Part shown: piece by piece, positions 1-6,265 of the stretch
How the letters are laid out: the number at the start of each line of letters is the position of its first letter
Numbering within the stretch: position 1 is the stretch's first letter
DNA from: Gammaproteobacteria bacterium
Lineage (GTDB): Bacteria > Pseudomonadota > Gammaproteobacteria > Arenicellales > JAOTYS01
Direction: 5' to 3'
Length of the DNA stretch: 16,779 nucleotides
Assembly (NCBI GenBank): GCA_029861795.1
Contig: JAOTYS010000046.1
Location: 1-16,779 of the forward strand
Notes under the pieces: model-generated
Database searches by the model: none
What the model was told of the DNA's origin: nothing
Seen by the model: the letters and a program-made list of their open reading frames with translations, nothing else
Program-made: the position numbers and the translations under genes

Positions 1-193
1 TGCGAACGCCCGCCATAGTCACCGGCGCCTTAATCATTAGACCACCGATGTTGTCGAAATGCGCCATCACTTTGTAACCTTTTGTCAATTCTGTTCTCCC
101 AAGGTTTCCAACCTTAAATGCCAACATAGCTAGGGCCAGCAACCCCAGAGCGACGAACAACCCTACCCACAGATCGATGGTCTTTCGTTGCAT
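1..193 (-). CDS. mlaD: MlaD, phospholipid-binding MCE protein, N-terminal part only
   Basis: The minus strand from an ATG at 191-193 to the window edge gives 64 codons of an MCE-family protein. It opens with a short basic stretch (MQRKT), then one transmembrane helix (about residues 7-27) and the start of the MCE domain, including the family-typical 'VMAHFDNIGGL' and 'KAPVTMAGV' segments. In E. coli MlaD forms a hexamer that sits on MlaE in the inner membrane and carries phospholipid between MlaC and the MlaFEB transporter. Its start lies 4 bp after the mlaE stop, as expected for an mlaFED operon. The rest of the gene, and presumably mlaC and mlaB, lie beyond position 1 and are not visible. 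Confidence 0.93.
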   Translation of the reverse strand, partial: MQRKTIDLWVGLFVALGLLALAMLAFKVGNLGRTELTKGYKVMAHFDNIGGLMIKAPVTMAGVR

Positions 194-197
194 GGTG

Positions 198-977
198 TTA
201 TACGTCTCCGAACATGAGGGATGTCAAGATAAAGTCCAGTGCCAGCACCGCTAGTGATGCACTAACGACGGTGCGTGTAGTGGCGCGGCTCACGCCCTCG
301 GAAGTCGGTGCCGATTGATAACCTTCAAAAAGGGCGATCCAGGTTACCACAAAACCGAACACCATGCTTTTCACCACACCGTTTAGGACATCCTCATAGA
401 CGTCCACCCCTTCCTGCATCGCCGACCAATACACTCCACTATCCACTCCCAATAACCCCACGCCCACTAAATGTCCACCAAGCACGCCAACCGCGGTGAA
501 TATCGCTGCCAGCAACGGCATCGCCAGTATTCCCGCGACAAAACGCGGCGCCACCACCCGACTGATGGGATCCACAGCCATCATCTCCATAGCCGCCAAC
601 TGCTCGGTGGCCTTCATCAAACCAATCTCAGCGGTAAGCGCAGAACCTGCCCTGCCGGCAAACAATAGTGCTGATAGCACCGGTCCCAGCTCACGGGTCA
701 GGGACAGGGCCACGACCAAGCCTAGCGAAGACTCAGCGCCGAAATCGATGAGCGTGTTGTAACCTTGCAAACCCAAAACCATGCCCACAAACAAGCCCGA
801 CACCAAGATGATAAGCACGGTCAATACACCCACCGCAAACAGCTGGCTGATAATCAAGGACGGTCGTGACAGAATCTTTGCTGCTGCTGTTAGCGTGGAC
901 CAAAGGAATACCGACGCACCTCCCAGCCGGATGATGCCGTCAACCGCCCAACCGCCGAGGCGATGCATCCATGTCAT
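198..977 (-). CDS. mlaE: MlaE, permease of the phospholipid ABC transporter
   Basis: This 259-residue protein matches the usual length of MlaE/YrbE permeases (E. coli about 260). It is strongly hydrophobic with several membrane helices. It carries the family region 'LTRELGPVLSALLFAGRAGSALTAEIG' (about residues 93-119, shown here only as a landmark), which contains the conserved ELGP and AGR elements. MlaE is the transmembrane dimer through which phospholipids pass between MlaD and the inner membrane in the Mla pathway that keeps the outer leaflet free of phospholipid. Its ATG overlaps the mlaF stop in an ATGA junction (974-977), and mlaD starts 4 bp after its stop, so the three genes are almost certainly co-transcribed and translationally coupled. 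No oddities were seen. Confidence 0.95.
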   Translation of the reverse strand: MTWMHRLGGWAVDGIIRLGGASVFLWSTLTAAAKILSRPSLIISQLFAVGVLTVLIILVSGLFVGMVLGLQGYNTLIDFGAESSLGLVVALSLTRELGPVLSALLFAGRAGSALTAEIGLMKATEQLAAMEMMAVDPISRVVAPRFVAGILAMPLLAAIFTAVGVLGGHLVGVGLLGVDSGVYWSAMQEGVDVYEDVLNGVVKSMVFGFVVTWIALFEGYQSAPTSEGVSRATTRTVVSASLAVLALDFILTSLMFGDV

Positions 978-1807
978 GACGTGCTGCGATCCAACAACTC
1001 GTCCCCATAGTCGTTCGCAGGGTGATGGTAGGGTACAGGACCGTCCGGCAATCCACTCATGAATTGAAGTACATCTTCGCTATCAGTTTGACGCAGTGCC
1101 TCGGGGGTGCCCTGCCCGATAACCGCACCATGCCCTAACAGAAACACGTAGTCCGCGATGGTGCACGCTTCTTCAACATCGTGGGTCACCACAACAGATG
1201 TCATCCCTAATGCGTCATTCAGTTCTCGGATGAGCTTCACGATTACGCCCATGGAAATGGGATCAAGACCTGCGAACGGCTCGTCGTACATGACGACCAT
1301 GGGATCTAACGCGATGGCACGCGCCAGCGCCACGCGTCGCGCCATGCCACCGGAAAGTTGGGCCGGCCACAAGTCCTTAACGCCCCGCAGGCCTACGACT
1401 TGCAGTTTCATCAACACAATTGTTCTGATTAGGGGTTCGGGCAGATCGGTATGCTCGCGCAGCGCAAACGCCACGTTGTCATACACGCTTATGTCTGTCA
1501 GCAAGGCACTGCTTTGGAACAACATACCCATACGTTTGCGCAGTGCATAGAGTTCGGGCTGACCGAGGCGAGGCACGACCAACCCATCGACAATCACTTC
1601 GCCAGAATCCGGTCGCAGACGGCCTCCGATGAAGTTGAGCAAGGTAGACTTACCACAGCCGCTTGGTCCCATAATAGCCGTGACCTTATTGCGGGGTATT
1701 CGAATATCCAAGCCCCTGAATACGCTCTGGGTGCCATAAGCGAAGTGCAAATCGTGGATCTGAATTAGGGCAGACACGTCTGCCGCGGGAGTGATTGGTT
1801 TCAACAA
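974..1807 (-). CDS. mlaF: MlaF, ATPase of the phospholipid ABC transporter
   Basis: This 277-residue ABC ATPase (E. coli MlaF about 269) has Walker A GPSGCGKST at residues 47-55, Q-loop Q98, signature LSGGM at 151-155, Walker B VVMYDEP at 171-177, D-loop AGLD at 179-182 and H-loop H209. It powers MlaE in outer-membrane lipid asymmetry maintenance. The assignment to MlaF rather than another ABC ATPase rests on the adjoining mlaE and mlaD and on its position divergent from yrbG, as in E. coli. The reading frame opens with two TTG codons (1805-1807 and 1802-1804). There is no ATG near the expected N-terminus and no clear Shine-Dalgarno sequence, so the exact start is uncertain; a GTG at codon 11 is the alternative. 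Confidence 0.95.
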   Translation of the reverse strand: MLKPITPAADVSALIQIHDLHFAYGTQSVFRGLDIRIPRNKVTAIMGPSGCGKSTLLNFIGGRLRPDSGEVIVDGLVVPRLGQPELYALRKRMGMLFQSSALLTDISVYDNVAFALREHTDLPEPLIRTIVLMKLQVVGLRGVKDLWPAQLSGGMARRVALARAIALDPMVVMYDEPFAGLDPISMGVIVKLIRELNDALGMTSVVVTHDVEEACTIADYVFLLGHGAVIGQGTPEALRQTDSEDVLQFMSGLPDGPVPYHHPANDYGDELLDRSTS

Positions 1808-1841
1808 TAGAAGACGCGAGTGTGATGATAGGGTTTGGCGG

Positions 1842-1850
1842 ATTCTAACA
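1842..1850 (-). promoter_or_regulatory. Candidate extended -10 promoter for mlaFED
   Basis: Reading the minus strand, TGTTAGAAT contains a TAGAAT hexamer (5 of 6 matches to TATAAT) preceded by TGn, the extended -10 pattern. No good -35 hexamer lies 16-18 bp upstream, which is tolerated for extended -10 promoters. A start about 7 bp downstream would leave a leader of some 28 nt before the mlaF TTG. This is pattern matching only. Confidence 0.35.
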
Positions 1851-1910
1851 GTTTGAAGAGTACCGTGTGCGTTGTCGTTTGGACTAACGATCCGGGTACC
1901 GAAATATGGT

Positions 1911-1939
1911 TTGCAATTAATTCTTATACGGAATAAAAG
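1911..1939 (+). promoter_or_regulatory. Candidate sigma-70 promoter for yrbG
   Basis: TTGCAA (1911-1916) and TAAAAG (1934-1939) are separated by 17 bp, and each matches its consensus at 4 of 6 positions. The predicted transcript start near 1946 would give a leader of about 165 nt that includes the stem structure at 1969-2018. Weak evidence; the hexamers are not close to consensus. Confidence 0.25.
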
Positions 1940-1968
1940 TGCGGACCCGGCTACATAGTAATCAAAAC

Positions 1969-2018
1969 GCCGTGCCGCTGGATTGTCGACTTAGCGTCGC
2001 TGCCACTAGTGGCACGGC
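1969..2018 (+). repeat. Palindrome with competing stem in the yrbG leader
   Basis: GCCGTGCC (1969-1976) is perfectly complementary to GGCACGGC (2011-2018), an 8-bp GC-rich stem. It encloses a smaller CGAC/GTCG hairpin (1987-1990 with 1996-1999). The right arm overlaps a perfect 14-bp palindrome, TGCCACTAGTGGCA (2001-2014), that could instead fold on itself, so the two folds exclude each other. It could be an RNA leader element or a DNA operator. No T-run follows, so it is not an intrinsic terminator. I do not recognise it as a known riboswitch. Confidence 0.6.
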
Positions 2019-2111
2019 TCAACTGCGGATAGATTCGGAAGGCTTTATGCTCGGCAACAAGCGGCCAGCGACATACTCTTTTGATCTCTGTCAGTCCGGG
2101 GATCCCATCCG

Positions 2112-3119
2112 ATGATGCTGTGGTCACTGATCGCGGTGGCAGGTGGTCTGGCGTTGTTGGCCTGGAGTGCCGACCGATTCGTATTCGGTGCCGCAGCGAT
2201 CGCCCGCAACCTGGGAGTGTCACCGCTCATTGTGGGATTAACCATAGTCGGATTCGGCACCTCGGCGCCAGAGCTAGTCGTTTCAACTCTAGCCGCGTTA
2301 CAGGGCAACACCAATCTCGCCATCGGTAATGCTCTGGGCTCGAATATCGCCAACATTGGACTAGTGCTCGGACTGACAGCCTTATTGTCGCCGTTCACAG
2401 TTCGCTCTCGAATCATTAAACGTGAGTTTCCTGTCATGTTTGCCGCCATGGGACTGACGTTGCTGCTTATTTGGGACGGCTACTTAGGGAAAATCGATGG
2501 AGTAATATTGACGGTGAGTCTGGTTCTGCTGATTGCATGGACAGTATGGGTCGGCCTTAACGAACAACACCCGGGTCATCGCGAAGATGTGACAACAAAA
2601 CCCGCTCACGATGCTCTGGAGATCGAGTTTCAGCAGGAGCTGACGGCGCGTGTTTCTACAACAAAGGCGCTCGCGTGGCTCATCGTCGGCTTGCTGTTGT
2701 TGCTGCTGAGCGCTCGTATTTTGGTATGGGGCGCAATAAACATCGCCGTTTATTTCGGCGTTAGTGACTTAATCATAGGATTGACCATTGTAGCGATAGG
2801 CACCAGTTTACCCGAGGTGGCCGCTGCTGTTGTCAGCGCGCATAAGGGGGAACACGATATTGCTATCGGCAACATTGTCGGTTCAAATATCTTCAATCTG
2901 TTAGGAGTAATCGGCATACCGGGTTTGCTCCACCCTGCCGCCATCGAAGGCGCTGTGCTCAAACGGGACTTTCCGGTGATGCTATTGCTTAGCCTGGCCA
3001 TGCTGATTGTGGCGATCCGCCTGCGGGGTCAGACAAGGGTTAACCGAATTCACGGTGCGCTCCTGCTCATGGCCTATGCGGGATATCTGGGGCTTTTGGC
3101 GCTCACGCTGTCCGCCTAG
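2112..3119 (+). CDS. yrbG: YrbG-like calcium/sodium antiporter (CaCA family)
   Basis: This 335-residue membrane protein has the two inverted alpha repeats that define CaCA exchangers. The first has GFGTSAPE at 47-54 and GNALGSNIAN at 72-81; the second has AIGTSLPE at 228-235 and GNIVGSNIFN at 253-262. The acidic residues E54 and E235 and the GNxxGSN loops are the known cation-coordination sites in this family. The two halves are joined by a hydrophilic loop (about residues 150-185) rich in acidic and histidine residues. The expected role is exchange of Na+ (or H+) for Ca2+ across the inner membrane; E. coli YrbG has this fold but its physiological role is not firmly set. It sits directly upstream of kdsD, as in E. 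coli. Two adjacent ATGs (2112 and 2115) make the start ambiguous by one codon. Confidence 0.93.
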   Translation: MMLWSLIAVAGGLALLAWSADRFVFGAAAIARNLGVSPLIVGLTIVGFGTSAPELVVSTLAALQGNTNLAIGNALGSNIANIGLVLGLTALLSPFTVRSRIIKREFPVMFAAMGLTLLLIWDGYLGKIDGVILTVSLVLLIAWTVWVGLNEQHPGHREDVTTKPAHDALEIEFQQELTARVSTTKALAWLIVGLLLLLLSARILVWGAINIAVYFGVSDLIIGLTIVAIGTSLPEVAAAVVSAHKGEHDIAIGNIVGSNIFNLLGVIGIPGLLHPAAIEGAVLKRDFPVMLLLSLAMLIVAIRLRGQTRVNRIHGALLLMAYAGYLGLLALTLSA

Positions 3120-3157
3120 CCGGCACACGAGCTGTCCGTTCGCACCAAAGGGTCAGA

Positions 3158-3163
3158 TATAAT
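3158..3163 (+). promoter_or_regulatory. Candidate -10 element for kdsD-lptCAB
   Basis: A perfect TATAAT lies 43 bp upstream of the kdsD ATG in the yrbG-kdsD gap. The -35 region 16-18 bp upstream is poor (near 3134-3140), so an activator or another feature would be needed for strong use. A start near 3170 would give a leader of about 36 nt. Confidence 0.4.
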
Positions 3164-3205
3164 GCCCTGGCCGTAGGCACCAAAAGCTTCCAAAAACGAC
3201 AACAT

Positions 3206-4180
3206 ATGACCGACCACCGGTTTGAAGAATTTGGACGAGCCGTTATCGCTCTAGAAGCGAAGGCGGTCGCTCAGGTACAGCAGCGCATTGACAGTAACTT
3301 CAGCGGGGCTTGTCGGCGTATTCTCGCCTGCAGCGGGCGCGTGGTCGTGGTAGGTATGGGCAAATCCGGGCACATTGGCGGCAAAATTGCATCTACCTTA
3401 GCGAGCACCGGGACTCCAGCATTCTTTGTGCATCCAGGTGAAGCCAGCCACGGAGACTTAGGCATGATTACACCTAAAGATCTCGTGCTCGCTCTATCTA
3501 ATTCTGGAGAGACACCCGAAGTGCTCACCATCCTCCCAGTCATTAAACGCATGGGTGTTCAGTTGATTGCCATTGTCGGTAATACTGACTCATCGCTGGC
3601 CCGTCAGGCCGATATTTGCCTGAACATAGGAGTGGACCAGGAGGCCTGTCCCATGAATCTTGCTCCAACCTCAAGCACGACAGCGGCATTGGCCATGGGT
3701 GATGCACTGGCAGTTGCATTATTGAAATCCCGGGGATTCACGGAGCAGGATTTCGTACGATCCCATCCTGGCGGTGCTATCGGTCGCCGGTTACTTGTAT
3801 ATGTCAGCGATATCATGCATGAAGTGGACAGTGTTCCACTGGTGGACGAACAAGCCTCGGTACACAAGGCATTGTCAGCGATGACCAGCAAAGCGATAGT
3901 GGGCATGACTGGAGTCCTCGATGCGGAACAACGCCTCAGCGGTATTTTCACAGATGGAGATCTACGCCGAGCGCTAAATGAATCAGTGGATGTGTATCGA
4001 TGTCCCATCCAGGACGTCATGACGCGCGATCCAATAACAGTCAGTGCCGACACCCTAGCTGCGGAGCTCGTAGCACTAATGCGGACTAAATCCATCAATG
4101 GCGTCTTCGTTGTCGACGAAGACAATCGCGTGCTGGGGGCTCTCAATATGCACGACCTATACCGTGCCGGTGTAGTGTAA
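3206..4180 (+). CDS. kdsD: KdsD, D-arabinose 5-phosphate isomerase
   Basis: KdsD interconverts D-ribulose 5-phosphate and D-arabinose 5-phosphate, the first dedicated step towards KDO, the sugar that joins lipid A to the LPS core. The 324-residue length matches the family (E. coli 328). An N-terminal SIS sugar-isomerase domain (about residues 35-190, with MGKSGHIGGK at 51-60 and SNSGETPE at 98-105) is followed by two CBS domains (about 203-262 and 268-324). The four residues reported as important in E. coli KdsD (K59, E111, E152, H193) align with K53, E105, E146 and H187 here, so the enzyme should be active. It lies after yrbG and before lptC. Unlike in E. coli, no kdsC follows. No clear ribosome-binding site precedes the ATG. 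Confidence 0.96.
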   Translation: MTDHRFEEFGRAVIALEAKAVAQVQQRIDSNFSGACRRILACSGRVVVVGMGKSGHIGGKIASTLASTGTPAFFVHPGEASHGDLGMITPKDLVLALSNSGETPEVLTILPVIKRMGVQLIAIVGNTDSSLARQADICLNIGVDQEACPMNLAPTSSTTAALAMGDALAVALLKSRGFTEQDFVRSHPGGAIGRRLLVYVSDIMHEVDSVPLVDEQASVHKALSAMTSKAIVGMTGVLDAEQRLSGIFTDGDLRRALNESVDVYRCPIQDVMTRDPITVSADTLAAELVALMRTKSINGVFVVDEDNRVLGALNMHDLYRAGVV

Positions 4181-4199
4181 CTCCTTTCAGTAAAGAGTT
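4178..4199 (+). repeat. Small hairpin in the kdsD-lptC junction
   Basis: AACTC-C-TTT (4179-4187) can pair with AAAGAGTT (4192-4199) around a short loop, with one bulged C. It occupies nearly the whole junction and includes the AAAGAG that is the only Shine-Dalgarno-like sequence before the lptC TTG. It is not followed by a T-run, so it is not a standard terminator. It could be chance or could limit lptC translation. Confidence 0.3.
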
Positions 4200-4202
4200 C
4201 CC

Positions 4203-4646
4203 TTGAGCTTAACTGAGAAAGTCGTTTTAGTGGCGGTGATCACAGCATTGGTGGGCCTTAGTCTCTGGCTTCAGTTCGGAATAATCGACACTCCATCAAT
4301 AGCAGTCGATGAGGAGGAAACTCACGACCCAGACTATTACATAGAGAACTTCACCGCTATCGGCATGGACGACGAGGGCAACCGCAAGTACATACTTGAA
4401 GCTGAACGTCTGGTGCACTATCCAGATGACGATACTGCGTTGTTAGACAACCCACATATCATTCAGTATGAACCAGGACAAGCCCCAAGACATACTTATG
4501 CGGAATCCGGATGGGTCTCCTCGGACGGCGACGAGGTTTTACTCACCGGCAACGTGCGTGTTATACAAGGGCAAGGTGACGAGGACGCGGGCGGGGTCAT
4601 GACCACGGACAAGCTTAAACTCCTGCTTAAACAAGATTCCGGTTAA
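4203..4646 (+). CDS. lptC: LptC, LPS-transport membrane protein, short at the C-terminus
   Basis: LptC receives LPS from LptB2FG and passes it to LptA in the periplasm. The 147-residue product has a single N-terminal transmembrane helix (about residues 6-26) and the LptC beta-jellyroll, recognisable from 'DPDYYIENFTAIGMDDEGN', 'YILEAERLVHYPDDD' and 'LTGNVRVIQG' segments and the MTTDKLKL strand (133-140). Start: TTG at 4203, chosen because it precedes the membrane helix and lies 22 bp after the kdsD stop; internal GTGs at codons 10 and 12 would cut into the helix. The oddity is length. E. coli and Pseudomonas LptC are about 190 residues and continue for some 45-50 residues past the equivalent of MTTDKLKL, whereas this protein stops after 7 more. 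I read the other two frames downstream and neither restores an LptC-like C-terminus. Identity is confident from lptA and lptB immediately downstream. Confidence 0.88.
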   Translation: MSLTEKVVLVAVITALVGLSLWLQFGIIDTPSIAVDEEETHDPDYYIENFTAIGMDDEGNRKYILEAERLVHYPDDDTALLDNPHIIQYEPGQAPRHTYAESGWVSSDGDEVLLTGNVRVIQGQGDEDAGGVMTTDKLKLLLKQDSG

Positions 4647-4700
4647 ATGCCAACCGGTGCCAGATTCGTATTGGGGAATCACCGCAGCGAGCTGCAGTAG

Positions 4701-5294
4701 ATGAAGAGCTACCTTTATATTATGGTCCTGCTCACGGTGCTGATCGCTCCCAACTCAGTGGTGGCGCTGAAGTCGGATCGAGACCAGCCTGCGATCATCG
4801 AAGCCGAAGAAGTGGAGATGGACTTTCGCACTGGCGAACGTACCTATCGAGGTAATGTCTCGGTACAGCAAGGTTCAATGAAGATCATCGCTGACGAACT
4901 CATTGCCGTTTACAATGGAAGCAAACTCGCGAAGGCCACTGCTTTCGGTAACCCTGCGGAATTCCGACAGCGTCCCGAGGGCAAAGACCAAGACGTTGTT
5001 GGGAAAGCGCGAAAACTAGAATTGGACCAGATCGAAGATCTGGTGACTCTGAATGAGAACGCCAGTATTACCCAGGACGCAGACACTATCGAAGGGAAGA
5101 CCATTGTGTACAGCTTACAAACCGAAAAAATGACGGTGCAAGGTGGAGCCACACAGCAACAAGCCGACGCAGCACAGCCATCGAGCGAATCTTCGGAAGT
5201 AAAAAGTCAGGACAAACAACAGGGCGACGAACCCAGCGCCAAACAAGAGCGACCTCGCGTCACTATTCAGCCGAAATCTACGGCCACTGAGTAA
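4701..5294 (+). CDS. lptA: LptA, periplasmic LPS-transport protein
   Basis: LptA polymerises into the periplasmic bridge that carries LPS from LptC to LptD. This 197-residue protein (E. coli 185) begins with a signal peptide, MKSYLYIMVLLTVLIAPNSV followed by VA, with likely cleavage after A22. The OstA/LptA domain follows (about residues 28-148), with the typical 'IEAEEVEMDFRTGERTYRGN' pattern. After residue 149 comes a low-complexity tail rich in Q, S, K, E and D (about 150-187), ending in a short RVTIQPK segment. Such tails are variable in this family. The gene starts 54 bp after the lptC stop and ends 18 bp before lptB, so it should be in the same transcript. No strong ribosome-binding site is visible. 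Confidence 0.94.
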   Translation: MKSYLYIMVLLTVLIAPNSVVALKSDRDQPAIIEAEEVEMDFRTGERTYRGNVSVQQGSMKIIADELIAVYNGSKLAKATAFGNPAEFRQRPEGKDQDVVGKARKLELDQIEDLVTLNENASITQDADTIEGKTIVYSLQTEKMTVQGGATQQQADAAQPSSESSEVKSQDKQQGDEPSAKQERPRVTIQPKSTATE

Positions 5295-5312
5295 AGTCAT
5301 TCCTTTTCTTCT

Positions 5313-6041
5313 ATGAGCACTCTTTCCACCGAGGGGCTTTCTAAACAATACAAGGGCCTTACCGTTGTGGACAATGTCGAAGTCGACGTCAGCAGTGGTG
5401 AAGTGGTCGGTCTGCTTGGCCCTAACGGGGCGGGCAAGACAACCTGTTTCTACATGATCGTCGGCCTGATCCGACGCGACAGTGGCGAAATATTTCTCGG
5501 TGACACCAGCATTGCAGATCTACCAATGCATGAACGGGCACGGCTAGGCATTGGCTATCTCCCCCAGGAACCATCGGTCTTTAGAAAGCTTTCGGTCGAA
5601 GACAACATTATGGCAATACTACAAACCCGTGATGACATGACGGAGACCCAGCGGCGTCATCGAGCCTATGAGCTAATGGAAGAATTCAACATAACGCATA
5701 AGCGAGATAGTCTTGGGATTAGCCTGTCCGGTGGTGAACGACGTCGAGTAGAGATTGCTAGAGCTCTGGCACTAGAGCCGTTCTTTATTCTACTGGACGA
5801 GCCTTTCGCAGGCATTGATCCAATATCTGTTGGCGAAATTCAACGGATCATTGCCCATTTACGAGATAGTAAGGACATTGGCGTGCTTATCACCGATCAC
5901 AATGTTCGCGAGACCTTGAAAATCTGCGACCGAGCCTACATCTTAAGAGAAGGCAAAGTTCTCACTGCAGGCAGCCCACAGGAGGTCGTGTACCACCCTG
6001 AGGTGCGTGATGTGTATCTTGGCGGCGACTTTACTTTGTAA
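5313..6041 (+). CDS. lptB: LptB, ATPase of the LPS export ABC transporter
   Basis: LptB dimers power the LptFG transporter that extracts LPS from the inner membrane. The 242-residue length matches E. coli (241). Motifs: Walker A GPNGAGKTT at 36-44, Q-loop Q85, signature LSGGE at 138-142, Walker B FFILLDEP at 157-164, D-loop AGID at 166-169 and H-loop H196. The context lptC-lptA-lptB-rpoN is the classic proteobacterial arrangement and fixes the identity. lptF and lptG are not in this window, as is usual. The 24 bases before the ATG show no convincing Shine-Dalgarno sequence. Confidence 0.97.
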   Translation: MSTLSTEGLSKQYKGLTVVDNVEVDVSSGEVVGLLGPNGAGKTTCFYMIVGLIRRDSGEIFLGDTSIADLPMHERARLGIGYLPQEPSVFRKLSVEDNIMAILQTRDDMTETQRRHRAYELMEEFNITHKRDSLGISLSGGERRRVEIARALALEPFFILLDEPFAGIDPISVGEIQRIIAHLRDSKDIGVLITDHNVRETLKICDRAYILREGKVLTAGSPQEVVYHPEVRDVYLGGDFTL

Positions 6042-6265
6042 CATCAATCCTTCCCGCAAAAGTGCTGTAACAAGACCTTACAATCCCATACAGGCCATGA
6101 TTTGTCTCGAATCGGTGGGATGTCGTGGCTGAGACGGGTTCCATTGTCAAGTGTATTCGTCGCCCCGGCTCGCTGAAAACTGTGGTTGCCTCATCGCCAA
6201 ACGGCGTAAAATTTAGACTATCCTTGATCATAGACAAACGCCCGGGTAGATAGTTTTACCAGTAA
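6042..6265. other. lptB-rpoN intergenic region with small inverted repeats
   Basis: The 224-bp gap contains ATCCCA (6083-6088) and TGGGAT (6116-6121) enclosing a smaller GATT/AATC pair, a competing GTCTC (6104-6108) / GAGAC (6131-6135) pair, and a perfect CGCC-AAAC-GGCG hairpin at 6195-6206. TTGCCT (6186-6191) and TAAAAT (6207-6212) could be a weak promoter, but their spacing is only 15 bp. A 66-68-codon minus-strand frame fills the gap; it has no ribosome-binding site and I do not call it a gene. Confidence 0.4.

Larger units (their letters stand above)
1808..2111. other. Divergent intergenic region between mlaF and yrbG
   Basis: This 304-bp stretch separates the divergent mla operon and yrbG. 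It holds a candidate extended -10 element for mlaF, a candidate sigma-70 promoter towards yrbG and a palindrome/stem complex at 1969-2018. A 90-codon minus-strand frame crosses the right half and the yrbG start, but it is arginine/serine-rich and resembles no known protein, so I do not call it a gene. From 2019 to 2111 I see nothing else recognisable. Confidence 0.6.

Noticed and set aside
1946..2111. Manganese (yybP-ykoY) riboswitch before the yrbG antiporter
   Set aside because: The leader is structured, but I could not find the conserved internal-loop sequences of that class.
1951..2223. A 90-codon minus-strand frame across the yrbG start
   Set aside because: It is rich in arginine and serine, overlaps the N-terminal coding part of yrbG and contains the palindrome region; it looks like a chance frame.
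4647..4700. Frameshifted C-terminus of LptC
   Set aside because: Both alternative frames after the lptC stop were read; neither contains the glycine and hydrophobic strand pattern of the LptC ending.
6183..6198. Possible sigma-54 promoter upstream of rpoN (GG-N10-GC spacing)
   Set aside because: GG (6184-6185) and GC (6196-6197) have the right spacing, but most of the consensus TGGCAC and TTGC positions do not match.
6031..6237. A 68-codon minus-strand open frame filling the lptB-rpoN gap
   Set aside because: It opens with TTG (an ATG follows at codon 3), has no ribosome-binding site, resembles no family I know, overlaps the lptB end and lies antisense in a conserved plus-strand cluster. 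Conservation in relatives would be needed to revive it.
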